From assembly GCA_946479705.1 (NCBI GenBank), contig CAMLHI010000106.1, forward strand, positions 1 through 7,189: a DNA stretch of 7,189 nt. The letters run 5' to 3'. The notes under the pieces were generated by a model. That model made no database searches and was not told the origin of the DNA. It saw nothing but the letters and a program-made list of their open reading frames with translations. A program made the translations under genes and the position numbers. The DNA is from an uncultured Oxalobacteraceae bacterium (GTDB taxonomy: Bacteria > Pseudomonadota > Gammaproteobacteria > Burkholderiales > Burkholderiaceae). Numbering within the stretch: position 1 is the stretch's first letter; each line of letters opens with the position of its first letter. Shown one piece after another: positions 1-5,867 of this stretch.

Positions 1-105
1 CGGACGTGTTTTTAAAACAATTTGCTATGTGCGTCAGCGAACCGATCTTGCCAATAAATCAGCATATAACGTGTCTACGCCATCACAACAAACGGAGAAA
101 CAAGA

Positions 106-483
106 ATGAGCAACCCAAGCTTGAATCAGTTAAGCCGGCTCCTGTGCGCCAGCGCGCTGCTGTCCCTGGCAGCGTGCGCGTCGCAGAAGGCACCTGCCAC
201 CGCTGACGTGGCGGTATCGAAAAATGCGGTCGAGAACGCGGTGAGCGCCGGCGCGGCCGAACTGGCCCCGGAAGAGATCAATCTGGCGCGCGCCAAGATG
301 CTGCGCGCCAGCCAGGCGCTGGCGGCGAAGGATTATACGCTGGCGCGCGACCTGGCCACCCAGGCCCAGGCCGACGCCAAGCTGGCCCAGAGCAAGGCCA
401 ATTCGGCCAAGGCGACCGCCGCCGCGAACGCGCTGCAGGAAGACTTGCGCGCGCTGCGCGATGAAGTCGACCGCGCCAAGTAA
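106..483 (+). CDS. DUF4398-domain lipoprotein (small, stand-alone)
   Basis: The 125-residue product begins with a short polar head, a hydrophobic stretch (about residues 12-22) and a lipobox LAAC ending at Cys24, so it should be an outer- or inner-membrane lipoprotein. The mature part is Ala/Lys/Glu-rich and almost certainly helical. The segment around residues 50-95 (AAELAPEEINLARAKM and after) matches the DUF4398 pattern, a helical hairpin often found next to, or fused to, OmpA peptidoglycan-binding domains. There is no catalytic motif. The start is supported by GGAG at 94-97, 8 nt before the ATG. It is the first gene of the + strand run, 83 nt ahead of a larger lipoprotein carrying the same domain plus OmpA, so the two may work together at the cell wall. 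The AT-rich leader contains TATAAC at 65-70, but no convincing -35 box pairs with it. Family assignment is fairly sure; the cellular role is unknown. Confidence 0.85.
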   Translation: MSNPSLNQLSRLLCASALLSLAACASQKAPATADVAVSKNAVENAVSAGAAELAPEEINLARAKMLRASQALAAKDYTLARDLATQAQADAKLAQSKANSAKATAAANALQEDLRALRDEVDRAK

Positions 484-554
484 GCCTGCCTGAAGGGCGC
501 GGCCCGCAGCCGCCGGCCATTCCCAATGACGCGCCTGTGCGCACACAACAAAAA

Positions 555-559
555 AAGGA
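555..559 (+). promoter_or_regulatory. Shine-Dalgarno deciding the OmpA-lipoprotein start
   Basis: AAGGA lies 7 nt upstream of the ATG at 567. It is too far (22 nt) from the next in-frame ATG at 582 and lies downstream of a possible GTG-type start at 537, so 567 is the best start. Confidence 0.75.
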
Positions 560-566
560 CCACACC

Positions 567-1502
567 ATGCATCCATCTTTCATGAAAGCCGCCATCCTGG
601 CCAGCGCCATCGGTCTGGCCGCCTGCAGCAGCATGCCGACCACCACCCCGATGCTGGACCAGGCGCGCGGCGATTTCGTCCAGGCCAATAACAATCCGTC
701 GGTGGCACAGTACGCGGCCAACGAGTTCCGCCAGGCCAGCGCCGCGCTCGAGCGTGCCAATACCGCCGCGGCCAAGAAGGAGAGCCTGGAAGAGATCGAC
801 AAGCTGGCCTACCTGGCCAAGCAAAAGATCGCCACGGCCCAGGAAGTGGCCAGGCAGAAGGCGGCCGAGGCCGATGTGGCAAAGTCGGGCCAGGTGCGCG
901 ACGCGGTGCGCCTGGAAGCGCGCACGGCCGAGGCGGACCGCGCCAAGATGGATGCCGCCCAGGCCCAGCAGCAGGCGGCCAGTGCCCAGGCTCAGGCCGC
1001 CGATGCCCAGGCCCAGGCCGCCGATGCCCAGCGCCAGGCCGCCGAGGCCGACGCCAAGACGCGCGAAGCGCAAGCCCGCACGGCCCAGCTGGAAGCCTTG
1101 ATGACAGACCTGCAGGCCAAGAAGACCGAACGCGGCCTGATCGTCACCATCGGCGACGTGCTGTTCGCCACCAACCAGGCCACGCTCACGCCGAACGGCC
1201 AGGCCATGGTGCGCAAGCTGGCCGACGCGCTGGTGCAGAACCCCAAGCGCACCGTGCTGGTCGAAGGTTTTGCCGACAGCACCGGCAGCACCGCCCACAA
1301 CCAGGAATTGTCGGAGCGGCGCGCCAATTCGGTGCGCGCCGCGCTGACCCAGATGGGCGTCTCGCCCGAGCGCGTGGCCATGCGCGCCTACGGTGAAGCC
1401 TTCCCGGTGGCGCCGAACGACACGGTGTCGAACCGTGCGCTCAACCGCCGTGTCGAGATCGTGCTGTCGAACGAAGGCAAGGCGATCGCGCCGCGCCGCT
1501 AA
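567..1502 (+). CDS. OmpA-family lipoprotein with DUF4398 and coiled-coil spacer
   Basis: The 311-residue product has three parts. Residues 1-20 are a lipoprotein signal with lipobox LAAC (Cys20). Residues about 25-100 resemble DUF4398. Residues about 100-188 are an Ala/Gln/Glu-rich helix with exact heptads, surely coiled coil. Residues about 190-305 are an OmpA C-terminal domain. In that domain GFADSTGS and LSERRANSV give Asp237 and Arg252, spaced 15 residues apart as in the diaminopimelate-binding Asp271/Arg286 pair of E. coli OmpA, and NRRVEI near residue 295 closes the fold. The expected role is a lipid-anchored, non-covalent tether between outer membrane and peptidoglycan, like Pal but with a long helical spacer; there is no beta-barrel. 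It follows the stand-alone DUF4398 lipoprotein and precedes a ferritin-like gene by 36 nt, probably in one transcript. Domain calls are secure; the tether role is inferred from family knowledge. Confidence 0.93.
   Translation: MHPSFMKAAILASAIGLAACSSMPTTTPMLDQARGDFVQANNNPSVAQYAANEFRQASAALERANTAAAKKESLEEIDKLAYLAKQKIATAQEVARQKAAEADVAKSGQVRDAVRLEARTAEADRAKMDAAQAQQQAASAQAQAADAQAQAADAQRQAAEADAKTREAQARTAQLEALMTDLQAKKTERGLIVTIGDVLFATNQATLTPNGQAMVRKLADALVQNPKRTVLVEGFADSTGSTAHNQELSERRANSVRAALTQMGVSPERVAMRAYGEAFPVAPNDTVSNRALNRRVEIVLSNEGKAIAPRR
963..1046 (+). repeat. Four in-frame 21-bp tandem units (heptad repeat)
   Basis: Four 21-bp units encode the heptads AQQQAAS, AQAQAAD, AQAQAAD and AQRQAAE (residues 133-160 of the OmpA lipoprotein). 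The middle two units differ by a single synonymous base, so the array probably arose by recent duplication. It extends the coiled-coil spacer and could vary in copy number between strains. Confidence 0.85.
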
Positions 1503-1538
1503 ATTTCATCACGCATCACTGACCAACGAGGAATCATC

Positions 1539-2078
1539 ATGCAGAACTCCCAAACGCCCCTGGCGCACGGTTTCGATGTCGGCGCCATCCGCCGCGCCGC
1601 CGCCAACCTGGATGAAGGCGCCGTGACGGAAGGCTATGCGGCCGACCGCGACGCCGTCGTTGCCATGCTCAACGATGCCCTGGCCACCGAGCTGGTGTGC
1701 GTGCTGCGCTACAAGCGCCACTATTACACCGTGACCGGGGTCGGCAACGGCCCGGTCAAGGATGAATTTCTCGAACATGCCCAGGAAGAGCAGGAGCATG
1801 CCGACTGGCTGGCCGAGCGCATCGTGCAGCTCAACGGTTCGCCCAACTTCAATCCGGCCACCCTGTCGGCGCGCAGCCATGCCGAGTACGACGATGCCGA
1901 CGACGTGCAGGCGATGATCCGCGCCAACCTGATCGCCGAGCGCGTGGCCATCGAATCGTACCGCCAAATGATCGCGGCCATCGGCGACAAGGACCCGACC
2001 ACCAAGCAGCTGCTCATCAAGATCATGGCCGCCGAGGAAGAGCATGCCGACGACATGCGCGACCTGCTGGCCAACTGA
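1539..2078 (+). CDS. Ferritin-like (bacterioferritin-type) diiron protein, haem ligand absent
   Basis: This 179-residue protein has an N-terminal extension of about 35 residues before a four-helix ferritin core. Aligned by eye to E. coli bacterioferritin, the diiron ligands are present: Glu51 (ATEL), Glu84 and His87 (EEQEHAD), Glu134 (AERVAIESY), Glu166 and His169 (AAEEEHADD). The Glu51-to-Glu84 spacing of 33 equals that of Bfr Glu18/Glu51. The residue matching haem ligand Met52 is Gln85, so haem binding in the usual Bfr way is not expected. The loop between helices B and C is about seven residues longer than in Bfr. The likely role is iron oxidation and storage or peroxide defence in the cytoplasm; whether it forms a 24-mer or a smaller assembly cannot be told. 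GAGGA at 1528-1532 sets the start. It is the only clearly soluble cytoplasmic protein in the six-gene run. Confidence 0.9.
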   Translation: MQNSQTPLAHGFDVGAIRRAAANLDEGAVTEGYAADRDAVVAMLNDALATELVCVLRYKRHYYTVTGVGNGPVKDEFLEHAQEEQEHADWLAERIVQLNGSPNFNPATLSARSHAEYDDADDVQAMIRANLIAERVAIESYRQMIAAIGDKDPTTKQLLIKIMAAEEEHADDMRDLLAN

Positions 2079-2140
2079 CCCTGAGCCACCGATTTTTTTC
2101 CCGCTGCGCGCAGCGATATAACCTCACCAAGGAGATCATC

Positions 2141-2482
2141 ATGTTGGATACCAATACCCCCCGCAGCAATGGCGGCACCAGCTTCAATGGCGCCAGCAAT
2201 GCCGTCCAGGGCGACGTCAAGAGCCTGGTGCGCGATGCCCAGTCGCTGCTGCACGCCGCCGCCACCCTGACCGGCGAGAAAGCCGACGACCTGCGCAAGC
2301 GCGGCATGGAATTGCTCGACGTGGCGCTGGCCAAGGGCTCGCAAGTGCAAGGTCAAGCCATCGAAAAAAGCAAGGAACTGGCGCATACGGCTGATGTCTA
2401 TGTGAAGGACAACCCATGGCGCACCGTGGCCGCCGCCGCCGGCGTCGGGCTGCTGGTCGGTGTCATCCTGGGCCGCAAGTAA
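2141..2482 (+). CDS. DUF883 family protein (YqjD/ElaB-like)
   Basis: The product has 113 residues. The N-terminal 90 are hydrophilic and helical, including SLVRDAQSLLHAAATLTGEK and a Lys/Glu-rich helix. The C-terminus is the family hallmark: the short phrase NPWRTVAAAAGVGLLVGVIL (residues 91-110) forms a single membrane anchor ending in GRK. E. coli homologues YqjD, ElaB and YgaM are inner-membrane proteins, C-terminally tethered; YqjD associates with ribosomes in stationary phase, but that role has not been shown for this protein. AAGGAG at 2129-2134 lies 6 nt before the ATG, and the ATCATC spacer also precedes the ATG of the upstream ferritin gene. The next gene, YqjE-like, starts 36 nt downstream, matching the yqjD-yqjE-yqjK order of enterobacteria. 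Family call is secure. Confidence 0.92.
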   Translation: MLDTNTPRSNGGTSFNGASNAVQGDVKSLVRDAQSLLHAAATLTGEKADDLRKRGMELLDVALAKGSQVQGQAIEKSKELAHTADVYVKDNPWRTVAAAAGVGLLVGVILGRK

Positions 2483-2518
2483 TTTCAACCGACCTCATTC
2501 ACGCATAAGGGGCAAGCC

Positions 2519-2905
2519 ATGGACCATACTTCTTCCGCTGTACATGGCCCCGGCTTCCTGAGCGGGCTCACGGGCCTGGCGAAGAACGTCTTCGGACTGG
2601 TGGTGTCGCGGGTCGAACTGGCCGCGCTCGAGCTGTCCGAAGTGCGCAACCATGTACTCGAACTGCTGGCGGTGTTCGCACTGGCGGTGCTGTGCTGCTG
2701 GTTCGCGCTGGCCTACGGCACGGCCGTGATCGTGGCGCTCGCCTGGGAAAGCATGGGCTGGAAAATCCTGCTGGTGCTGTTCGGCGTGTTCGTGGTCGCC
2801 ACCGGCGCGCTGGTCTTGAAAGGCAAGTCCTTGCTCAAGCAGGGCAAGCTGGCCTTTCCCGCCACCATGAATGAGCTCAAGCACGACAAGGACATGCTGC
2901 TGTAA
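2519..2905 (+). CDS. YqjE-like membrane protein (phage-holin-family superfamily III label)
   Basis: This 128-residue protein has an N-terminal amphipathic region (residues 12-45, with the RVELAALELSE pattern typical of YqjE/DUF1469 proteins) and two membrane helices at about 48-75 and 82-100, followed by a Lys-rich cytoplasmic tail. Databases often name this family 'phage holin family protein', but it sits in a chromosomal envelope operon with no lysis genes nearby, so a holin role is not supported. AAGGGG at 2507-2512 precedes the ATG by 6 nt. It lies between the DUF883 gene and a YqjK-like gene (28 nt further on), so the three products probably act together in the inner membrane. Biochemical function is unknown. 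Confidence 0.88.
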   Translation: MDHTSSAVHGPGFLSGLTGLAKNVFGLVVSRVELAALELSEVRNHVLELLAVFALAVLCCWFALAYGTAVIVALAWESMGWKILLVLFGVFVVATGALVLKGKSLLKQGKLAFPATMNELKHDKDMLL

Positions 2906-2920
2906 GCGGCTGGGCACAAC

Positions 2921-2926
2921 AAGGAG
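2921..2926 (+). promoter_or_regulatory. Shine-Dalgarno setting the YqjK-like start
   Basis: AAGGAG is 7 nt upstream of the ATG at 2934. An upstream in-frame ATG at 2871 would overlap the YqjE-like gene by 35 nt and has no such site, so 2934 is preferred. Confidence 0.75.
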
Positions 2927-2933
2927 AACGAGC

Positions 2934-3344
2934 ATGGCCAATCATATCGTCGGCATCGACCAGGCCGGCACCCGGCCGGTGGGCGGGGACGGGCACGCGG
3001 ACAAGGAGGATTCCCTGGCCGAGCGCAAGTCGCGTCTGCTGCGCCAGGCGGAGTTTCATCGCGTAAATATCGTCAATGCCAAGACGGCCATCAAGCAGGG
3101 ATCGCGGCCGGAAGCGCTGTTTCACTCGGCGCTGGACCACGCTACCTGGGCGGTGCGTTCGCGCGTCGACCAGCTGCTGCGGCCCACCGGCACCAATGTG
3201 GCATCGATGATGCCGTATATGCTGACGATCCTGGGCTTCCTGCGGCGCCGCCGCATGGTCAAGCCGGCGCTGGGCGTGGTGGCCGTGGCGGCCGGGCTGG
3301 CCTGGTATGTTCAGCGCCGGCGCAACGAACACCTGCCGCACTGA
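2934..3344 (+). CDS. YqjK-like small membrane-associated protein
   Basis: The product has 136 residues. After a flexible Gly/Asp-rich start, residues 28-50 (SLAERKSRLLRQAEFHRVNI) resemble the basic helical start of E. coli YqjK, which also begins with an Arg/Lys/Gln-rich helix. Residues 75-100 (VDQLLRPTGTNVASMMPYML) are moderately hydrophobic. Residues 110-126 form a probable membrane helix, flanked by the basic clusters RRRRMVK and QRRR. Position right behind DUF883 and YqjE-like genes supports the assignment more than sequence similarity does. It is the last gene of the left-hand run; 185 nt of spacer follow. No enzymatic motif is visible, and the function of the family is not established. 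Confidence 0.7.
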   Translation: MANHIVGIDQAGTRPVGGDGHADKEDSLAERKSRLLRQAEFHRVNIVNAKTAIKQGSRPEALFHSALDHATWAVRSRVDQLLRPTGTNVASMMPYMLTILGFLRRRRMVKPALGVVAVAAGLAWYVQRRRNEHLPH

Positions 3345-3529
3345 ACGGGCATCCCGGCCTTGGCGCCGGGAGCTGACCGGGCGCAGCGAGCAGGGCGAAA
3401 TATGGTGGGGCTTGAGCGGCGTCGCAATCTGCGGATTCGGCGCCGTCTTTTTGTGCCGCGGCGCGCGCGCTGCGATGGCGTATCGCTTGCTCTATACTTG
3501 GCCACATCATTCACTTTGCATTGTTTTCC
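3345..3529 (+). other. 185-nt spacer before the patatin gene
   Basis: No gene is seen here. Shortly after the preceding stop codon is a 6-bp inverted repeat (CCCGGC 3353-3358 with GCCGGG 3365-3370) without a T tract. A T5 run at 3448-3452 follows only a poor stem. The right end contains the promoter candidate for the patatin gene. Confidence 0.6.
3470..3498 (+). promoter_or_regulatory. Candidate sigma-70 promoter for the patatin-like gene
   Basis: TATACT at 3493-3498 matches the -10 consensus at five of six positions. The hexamer 17 bp upstream, CTGCGA (3470-3475), matches TTGACA at only three, so the -35 is weak. Initiation near 3505 would give a leader of about 25 nt before the ATG at 3530. 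Confidence 0.4.
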
Positions 3530-4690
3530 ATGAGCGTCCTCAATAGACTGAACCCGCACAAGCTGCGCGTCGTGCTGGTGTTGCAGGGCGGCGGCGCGCT
3601 CGGTGCCTACCAGGCCGGGGTCTACCAGGCCCTGCACGAACACGACCTGGTGCCCGACTGGATCGTCGGCACTTCGATCGGCGCCATCAATGCGGCCCTG
3701 ATTGCCGGTAATCCCCAAGGCCAGCGCCTGGAGCGCGTGAAAGCGTTCTGGGACCGGGTCGCCCATCCCGATTCGATCGACTTGAGCGGCGTGAGCGACG
3801 AGCAGCGCCGCTCGGCCATCTGGTTCAACACGGTCGATACGGTCATGCGCGGGGTGCCGGGATTTTTCTCGCCGCGCCTGCTCAGCAGCTTTCCCTACAA
3901 TCTGCCGGTGAAGCCCGAGCAAGCCTCGTTCTACGATACCTGCCCGCTGGACGCGACCCTGCGCGAACTGGTCGATTTCGATTATCTCAATGCCGAGGGC
4001 GGCATGCGCCTGACGGTCAACGCGGTCAATGTGCGCAGCGGCGAGCTGGCGCATTTCGACAACCGCGGCGGCCGCCTGACGGCCGACCATATCCGCGCCA
4101 GCTGCAGCCTGCCGCCAGGCTTTGCGGCGACCCGCGTCGACGGCGAGCTGTACTGGGACGGCGGCCTGTATTCGAACACGCCGCTCGAATCGGTGCTCAA
4201 CGAGTACAGCGGCATCGATACCCTGTGCTTCATGGTCGACCTGTGGAGCGCCACCGGCGACGAGCCGGTCACGCTAGACGAGGTGCAGACGCGCCAGAAG
4301 GATGTCACCTTCGCCTCGCGTTCCAGGCGCCATATCGACGATTACATCAGCACCCATGCGCTGCAGCACAAGCTGCGTGAGCTGTACGCGCGCCTTCCCG
4401 CCAGCGAGCGCACCGCCGAGGACGAGCGCGAACTGGCCGCGCTCGGCTGCGATTCGACCATGCACATCGTGCGCGTGCCGTATTCGGGGCGGGACTGGCA
4501 CATGGCCTCGAAGGACATCAATTTTTCCCAGGGCTCGATCGAATGGCGCTGGGACCAGGGCTACCGCGACGCCATGCGCGCGCTGCGCGACGCCGGCTGG
4601 CTGCGCCTGGTGTCGGAAAGCACGGCGGTGGTGGTGCACGAACTGCCGCCGCATCGCGACGCGGCCCATGCCGGCAAGAAGCGCGCTTGA
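3530..4690 (+). CDS. Patatin-like phospholipase, DUF3734 type
   Basis: This 386-residue protein carries the whole patatin signature. The oxyanion-hole loop GGGALGAYQAGV is at residues 20-31, the nucleophile elbow GTSIG has Ser49, and the second dyad residue is Asp210 in the DGG motif (WDGGLYSNTP). The C-terminal third (about 250-365) corresponds to the DUF3734 extension seen in many proteobacterial patatins. No signal peptide or membrane helix is present, so it should act in the cytoplasm or at the inner face of the membrane, hydrolysing acyl esters of phospholipids or related lipids; the substrate cannot be read from sequence. ATG at 3530 is chosen because the conserved beta-strand KLRVVLVLQGGG begins ten residues later; a TTG at 3521 is the alternative. 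No Shine-Dalgarno is visible before either. It probably has its own promoter. Its end faces a convergent gene 18 nt away. Confidence 0.93.
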   Translation: MSVLNRLNPHKLRVVLVLQGGGALGAYQAGVYQALHEHDLVPDWIVGTSIGAINAALIAGNPQGQRLERVKAFWDRVAHPDSIDLSGVSDEQRRSAIWFNTVDTVMRGVPGFFSPRLLSSFPYNLPVKPEQASFYDTCPLDATLRELVDFDYLNAEGGMRLTVNAVNVRSGELAHFDNRGGRLTADHIRASCSLPPGFAATRVDGELYWDGGLYSNTPLESVLNEYSGIDTLCFMVDLWSATGDEPVTLDEVQTRQKDVTFASRSRRHIDDYISTHALQHKLRELYARLPASERTAEDERELAALGCDSTMHIVRVPYSGRDWHMASKDINFSQGSIEWRWDQGYRDAMRALRDAGWLRLVSESTAVVVHELPPHRDAAHAGKKRA

Positions 4691-4708
4691 TGCGCACCGC
4701 GCGGCTGC

Positions 4709-5092
4709 TTACTGGCTGGCGCTGAGCTCGCCACGCACGCCGGCCATGTCCTGCTGATAGGTCGCGCGCGCTTCCTTCAGGCAGGCGGCGCGTTCCTCGC
4801 GCGGGCGGCTGCGGCACACGCCCTGGGATTCCTGCAAGGCCGCGGCAATTTCCTTGCGCTTGTTCTTGAGGCGCGCGGCCATACTCATATCTTCATGCGA
4901 CCAGCGGGCCGGTTCGCCGCGCGCGATCTCGGCGGCCTGTTTATGCGCCGTGGCGGGCGGCACGTTGGCATCGCTCGATTCGTTGGCCGGCGCTCCGGCG
5001 GTCGTCTCGGCGGTTTGGGCGCTGGCGCCCAGCGACAGCAGCAGGGCGCAAGCACCCAGGGCGCGCACTAAAAGCTTGGACATCGGCAGCAT
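4709..5092 (-). CDS. Small exported protein with one CX10C cysteine pair
   Basis: I do not recognise a named family for this 127-residue protein. It starts with a Sec signal (hydrophobic residues 8-22, probable cleavage ASA-Q after residue 25), then a low-complexity Ala/Thr/Asn linker (26-50) and a charged helical region (55-90). Cys93 and Cys104 are separated by ten residues and followed by LKEAR, the same C-X10-C-hydrophobic-x2-A-Lys/Arg pattern repeated three times in the exported protein at 6103-6648. A disulphide between the two cysteines in the periplasm is plausible. The start at 5092 is favoured by GGGAG placed 7 nt upstream on the minus strand; the second ATG at 5083 lacks a ribosome site. 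It lies downstream of the DUF3309 gene, after a strong hairpin, and may share its transcript. Confidence 0.75.
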   Translation of the reverse strand: MLPMSKLLVRALGACALLLSLGASAQTAETTAGAPANESSDANVPPATAHKQAAEIARGEPARWSHEDMSMAARLKNKRKEIAAALQESQGVCRSRPREERAACLKEARATYQQDMAGVRGELSASQ

Positions 5093-5124
5093 GGTTATTC
5101 TCCCGGTAAGTCATCGATCAATGC

Positions 5125-5149
5125 CAGCCGGCGCTCTCGGCGCCGGCTG
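5125..5149 (-). terminator. Strong 10-bp hairpin without U tract, between DUF3309 and CX10C genes
   Basis: CAGCCGGCGC (5125-5134) is perfectly complementary to GCGCCGGCTG (5140-5149) around a 5-nt loop. No T run follows on either strand. It could be a non-canonical or Rho-assisted terminator, an mRNA-stabilising 3' end for the DUF3309 message 27 nt upstream, or an attenuator for the next gene. The structure is certain; the terminator role is a guess. Confidence 0.45.
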
Positions 5150-5175
5150 AATGGTGCGGTCGAGGCAAACGGCGC

Positions 5176-5328
5176 TTACAGGCGTCCGGTCACCAGCATC
5201 ACAATGAGCACCACGACCAGCAGGCCGGTTATGCCGACCGGGCCGTAGCCCCAGTTGCGGCTGTGGTTCCAGGTGGGCAGTACGCCGATCAGGGCGAGGA
5301 CGAGGATGATGAGCAGAATGGTTCCCAT
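5176..5328 (-). CDS. DUF3309 family membrane peptide (50 residues)
   Basis: This very short gene encodes 50 residues. They start MGTILLIILVLALIGVLPTW, continue with the polar turn NHSRNWGYGPVG, and end with a second hydrophobic stretch ITGLLVVVLIVMLVTG. This two-helix hairpin around the central PTW-x-HS-x-x-WGYGP motif is the hallmark of DUF3309, a family of roughly 50-residue inner-membrane peptides common in Proteobacteria, with no known function. The start is supported by AAAGGA on the minus strand, 6 nt upstream of ATG. It lies 74 nt downstream of the glycine-zipper lipoprotein gene and upstream of the CX10C gene, all on the same strand. The length is normal for the family, so it is not a fragment. 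Its size makes it easily lost by minimum-length gene callers. Confidence 0.92.
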   Translation of the reverse strand: MGTILLIILVLALIGVLPTWNHSRNWGYGPVGITGLLVVVLIVMLVTGRL

Positions 5329-5334
5329 GGCAGT

Positions 5335-5340
5335 TCCTTT
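5335..5340 (-). promoter_or_regulatory. Shine-Dalgarno of the DUF3309 peptide
   Basis: On the minus strand this reads AAAGGA, 6 nt before the ATG at 5328. It is a key argument that the 50-codon frame is a real gene. Confidence 0.75.
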
Positions 5341-5402
5341 GTTATGGTGTTAGTTGATAGGGTGGGATCGCCGCTGTACCTGCCAGCTGGCGGTGTTGCT
5401 CA

Positions 5403-5867
5403 TTAATAGCGGTAGACGCGGCCGTCGACGATGCGCACGCGGTTCCCCACGCGCAAGTCATACACGCTGTCCTGGACCACATTGCGATAGTCGCCGTTGT
5501 CCATGCGTACGCTGATCTGGTACATCTCCTGGCCATTCTGGTTGCGGCTCTTTTCCACGCTGTTGCCGATGGCCGCGCCGCCGACCGCGCCGGCCACCGT
5601 GGCCGCCGTGCGCCCGGTGCCGCTACCGACCTGGTTGCCGGCTACCGCGCCGACCAGGCCGCCGATGACTGCGCCGGCGCCGCTGGTCTGGCCGCCGGCA
5701 CGGGTCACCTGGATCGAGTCGATGGTGCCGTAACCCAGATTGGCCGAACTGTTGGCGCCCGTGTTGTAGCCGTTGTCGTACGGCTGCGAGCTTGGCGTGC
5801 TCGAGCAGCCGGCCAGCACGGCGGCGCTGGCCACGAGCAGGGAAGCGAGGGTGCGAGTGGTGTTCAT
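5403..5867 (-). CDS. Glycine-zipper outer-membrane lipoprotein (SlyB/Pcp-like)
   Basis: This 154-residue protein begins with a lipoprotein signal, lipobox LAGC with Cys21. A polar linker rich in Asn, Ser, Gly and Tyr (22-48) follows. Residues 63-105 form the 2TM glycine-zipper region, with runs such as GAGAVIGGLVGAVAGNQVG and AGAVGGAAIGNSVEK separated by a Gly/Thr-rich turn. The C-terminal part (about 113-154, QISVRMDNGDYRNVVQDSVY and after) is a small beta domain typical of SlyB/Pcp/17-kDa-antigen proteins. Such proteins sit in the outer membrane; E. coli SlyB responds to PhoPQ and envelope stress, which is not shown here. AAGGAG on the minus strand (5874-5879) supports the start. It is the first gene of the minus-strand group and is divergent from the CX10C triple-repeat gene across a 235-nt gap. 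An exact TTGACA (minus strand, 5955-5960) lies upstream, without a matching -10. Confidence 0.9.
   Translation of the reverse strand: MNTTRTLASLLVASAAVLAGCSSTPSSQPYDNGYNTGANSSANLGYGTIDSIQVTRAGGQTSGAGAVIGGLVGAVAGNQVGSGTGRTAATVAGAVGGAAIGNSVEKSRNQNGQEMYQISVRMDNGDYRNVVQDSVYDLRVGNRVRIVDGRVYRY

Noticed and set aside
41..77. TTGCCA and TATAAC as a promoter for the first gene
   Set aside because: They are only 11 bp apart, and no good partner lies at 16-18 bp from either.
333..1298. Long open frame on the minus strand across the OmpA lipoprotein gene
   Set aside because: It is the antisense shadow of a GC-rich, Ala/Gln-rich coding region. Its translation is a low-complexity Gly/Leu/Arg protein with no recognisable domain or ribosome site.
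2093..2115. T7 run followed by the 14-nt palindrome CGCTGCGCGCAGCG, as a possible terminator after the ferritin gene
   Set aside because: The T run precedes the palindrome instead of following it, and the stem upstream of the T run is only 4 bp with a 13-nt loop. On the minus strand the order gives an A run.
2519..2905. Phage holin or lysis module
   Set aside because: The holin label comes from a superfamily name. The protein fits YqjE, and no endolysin, spanin or other phage gene is present.
3417..3452. CGGCG/CGCCG stem followed by TCTTTTT in the spacer before the patatin gene
   Set aside because: The stem is 5 bp with a 19-nt loop, too weak to call a terminator in GC-rich DNA.
3311..4090. 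259-codon minus-strand open frame over the patatin gene start
   Set aside because: It is antisense to the conserved patatin motifs, has biased Arg/Ala/His composition and no family resemblance.
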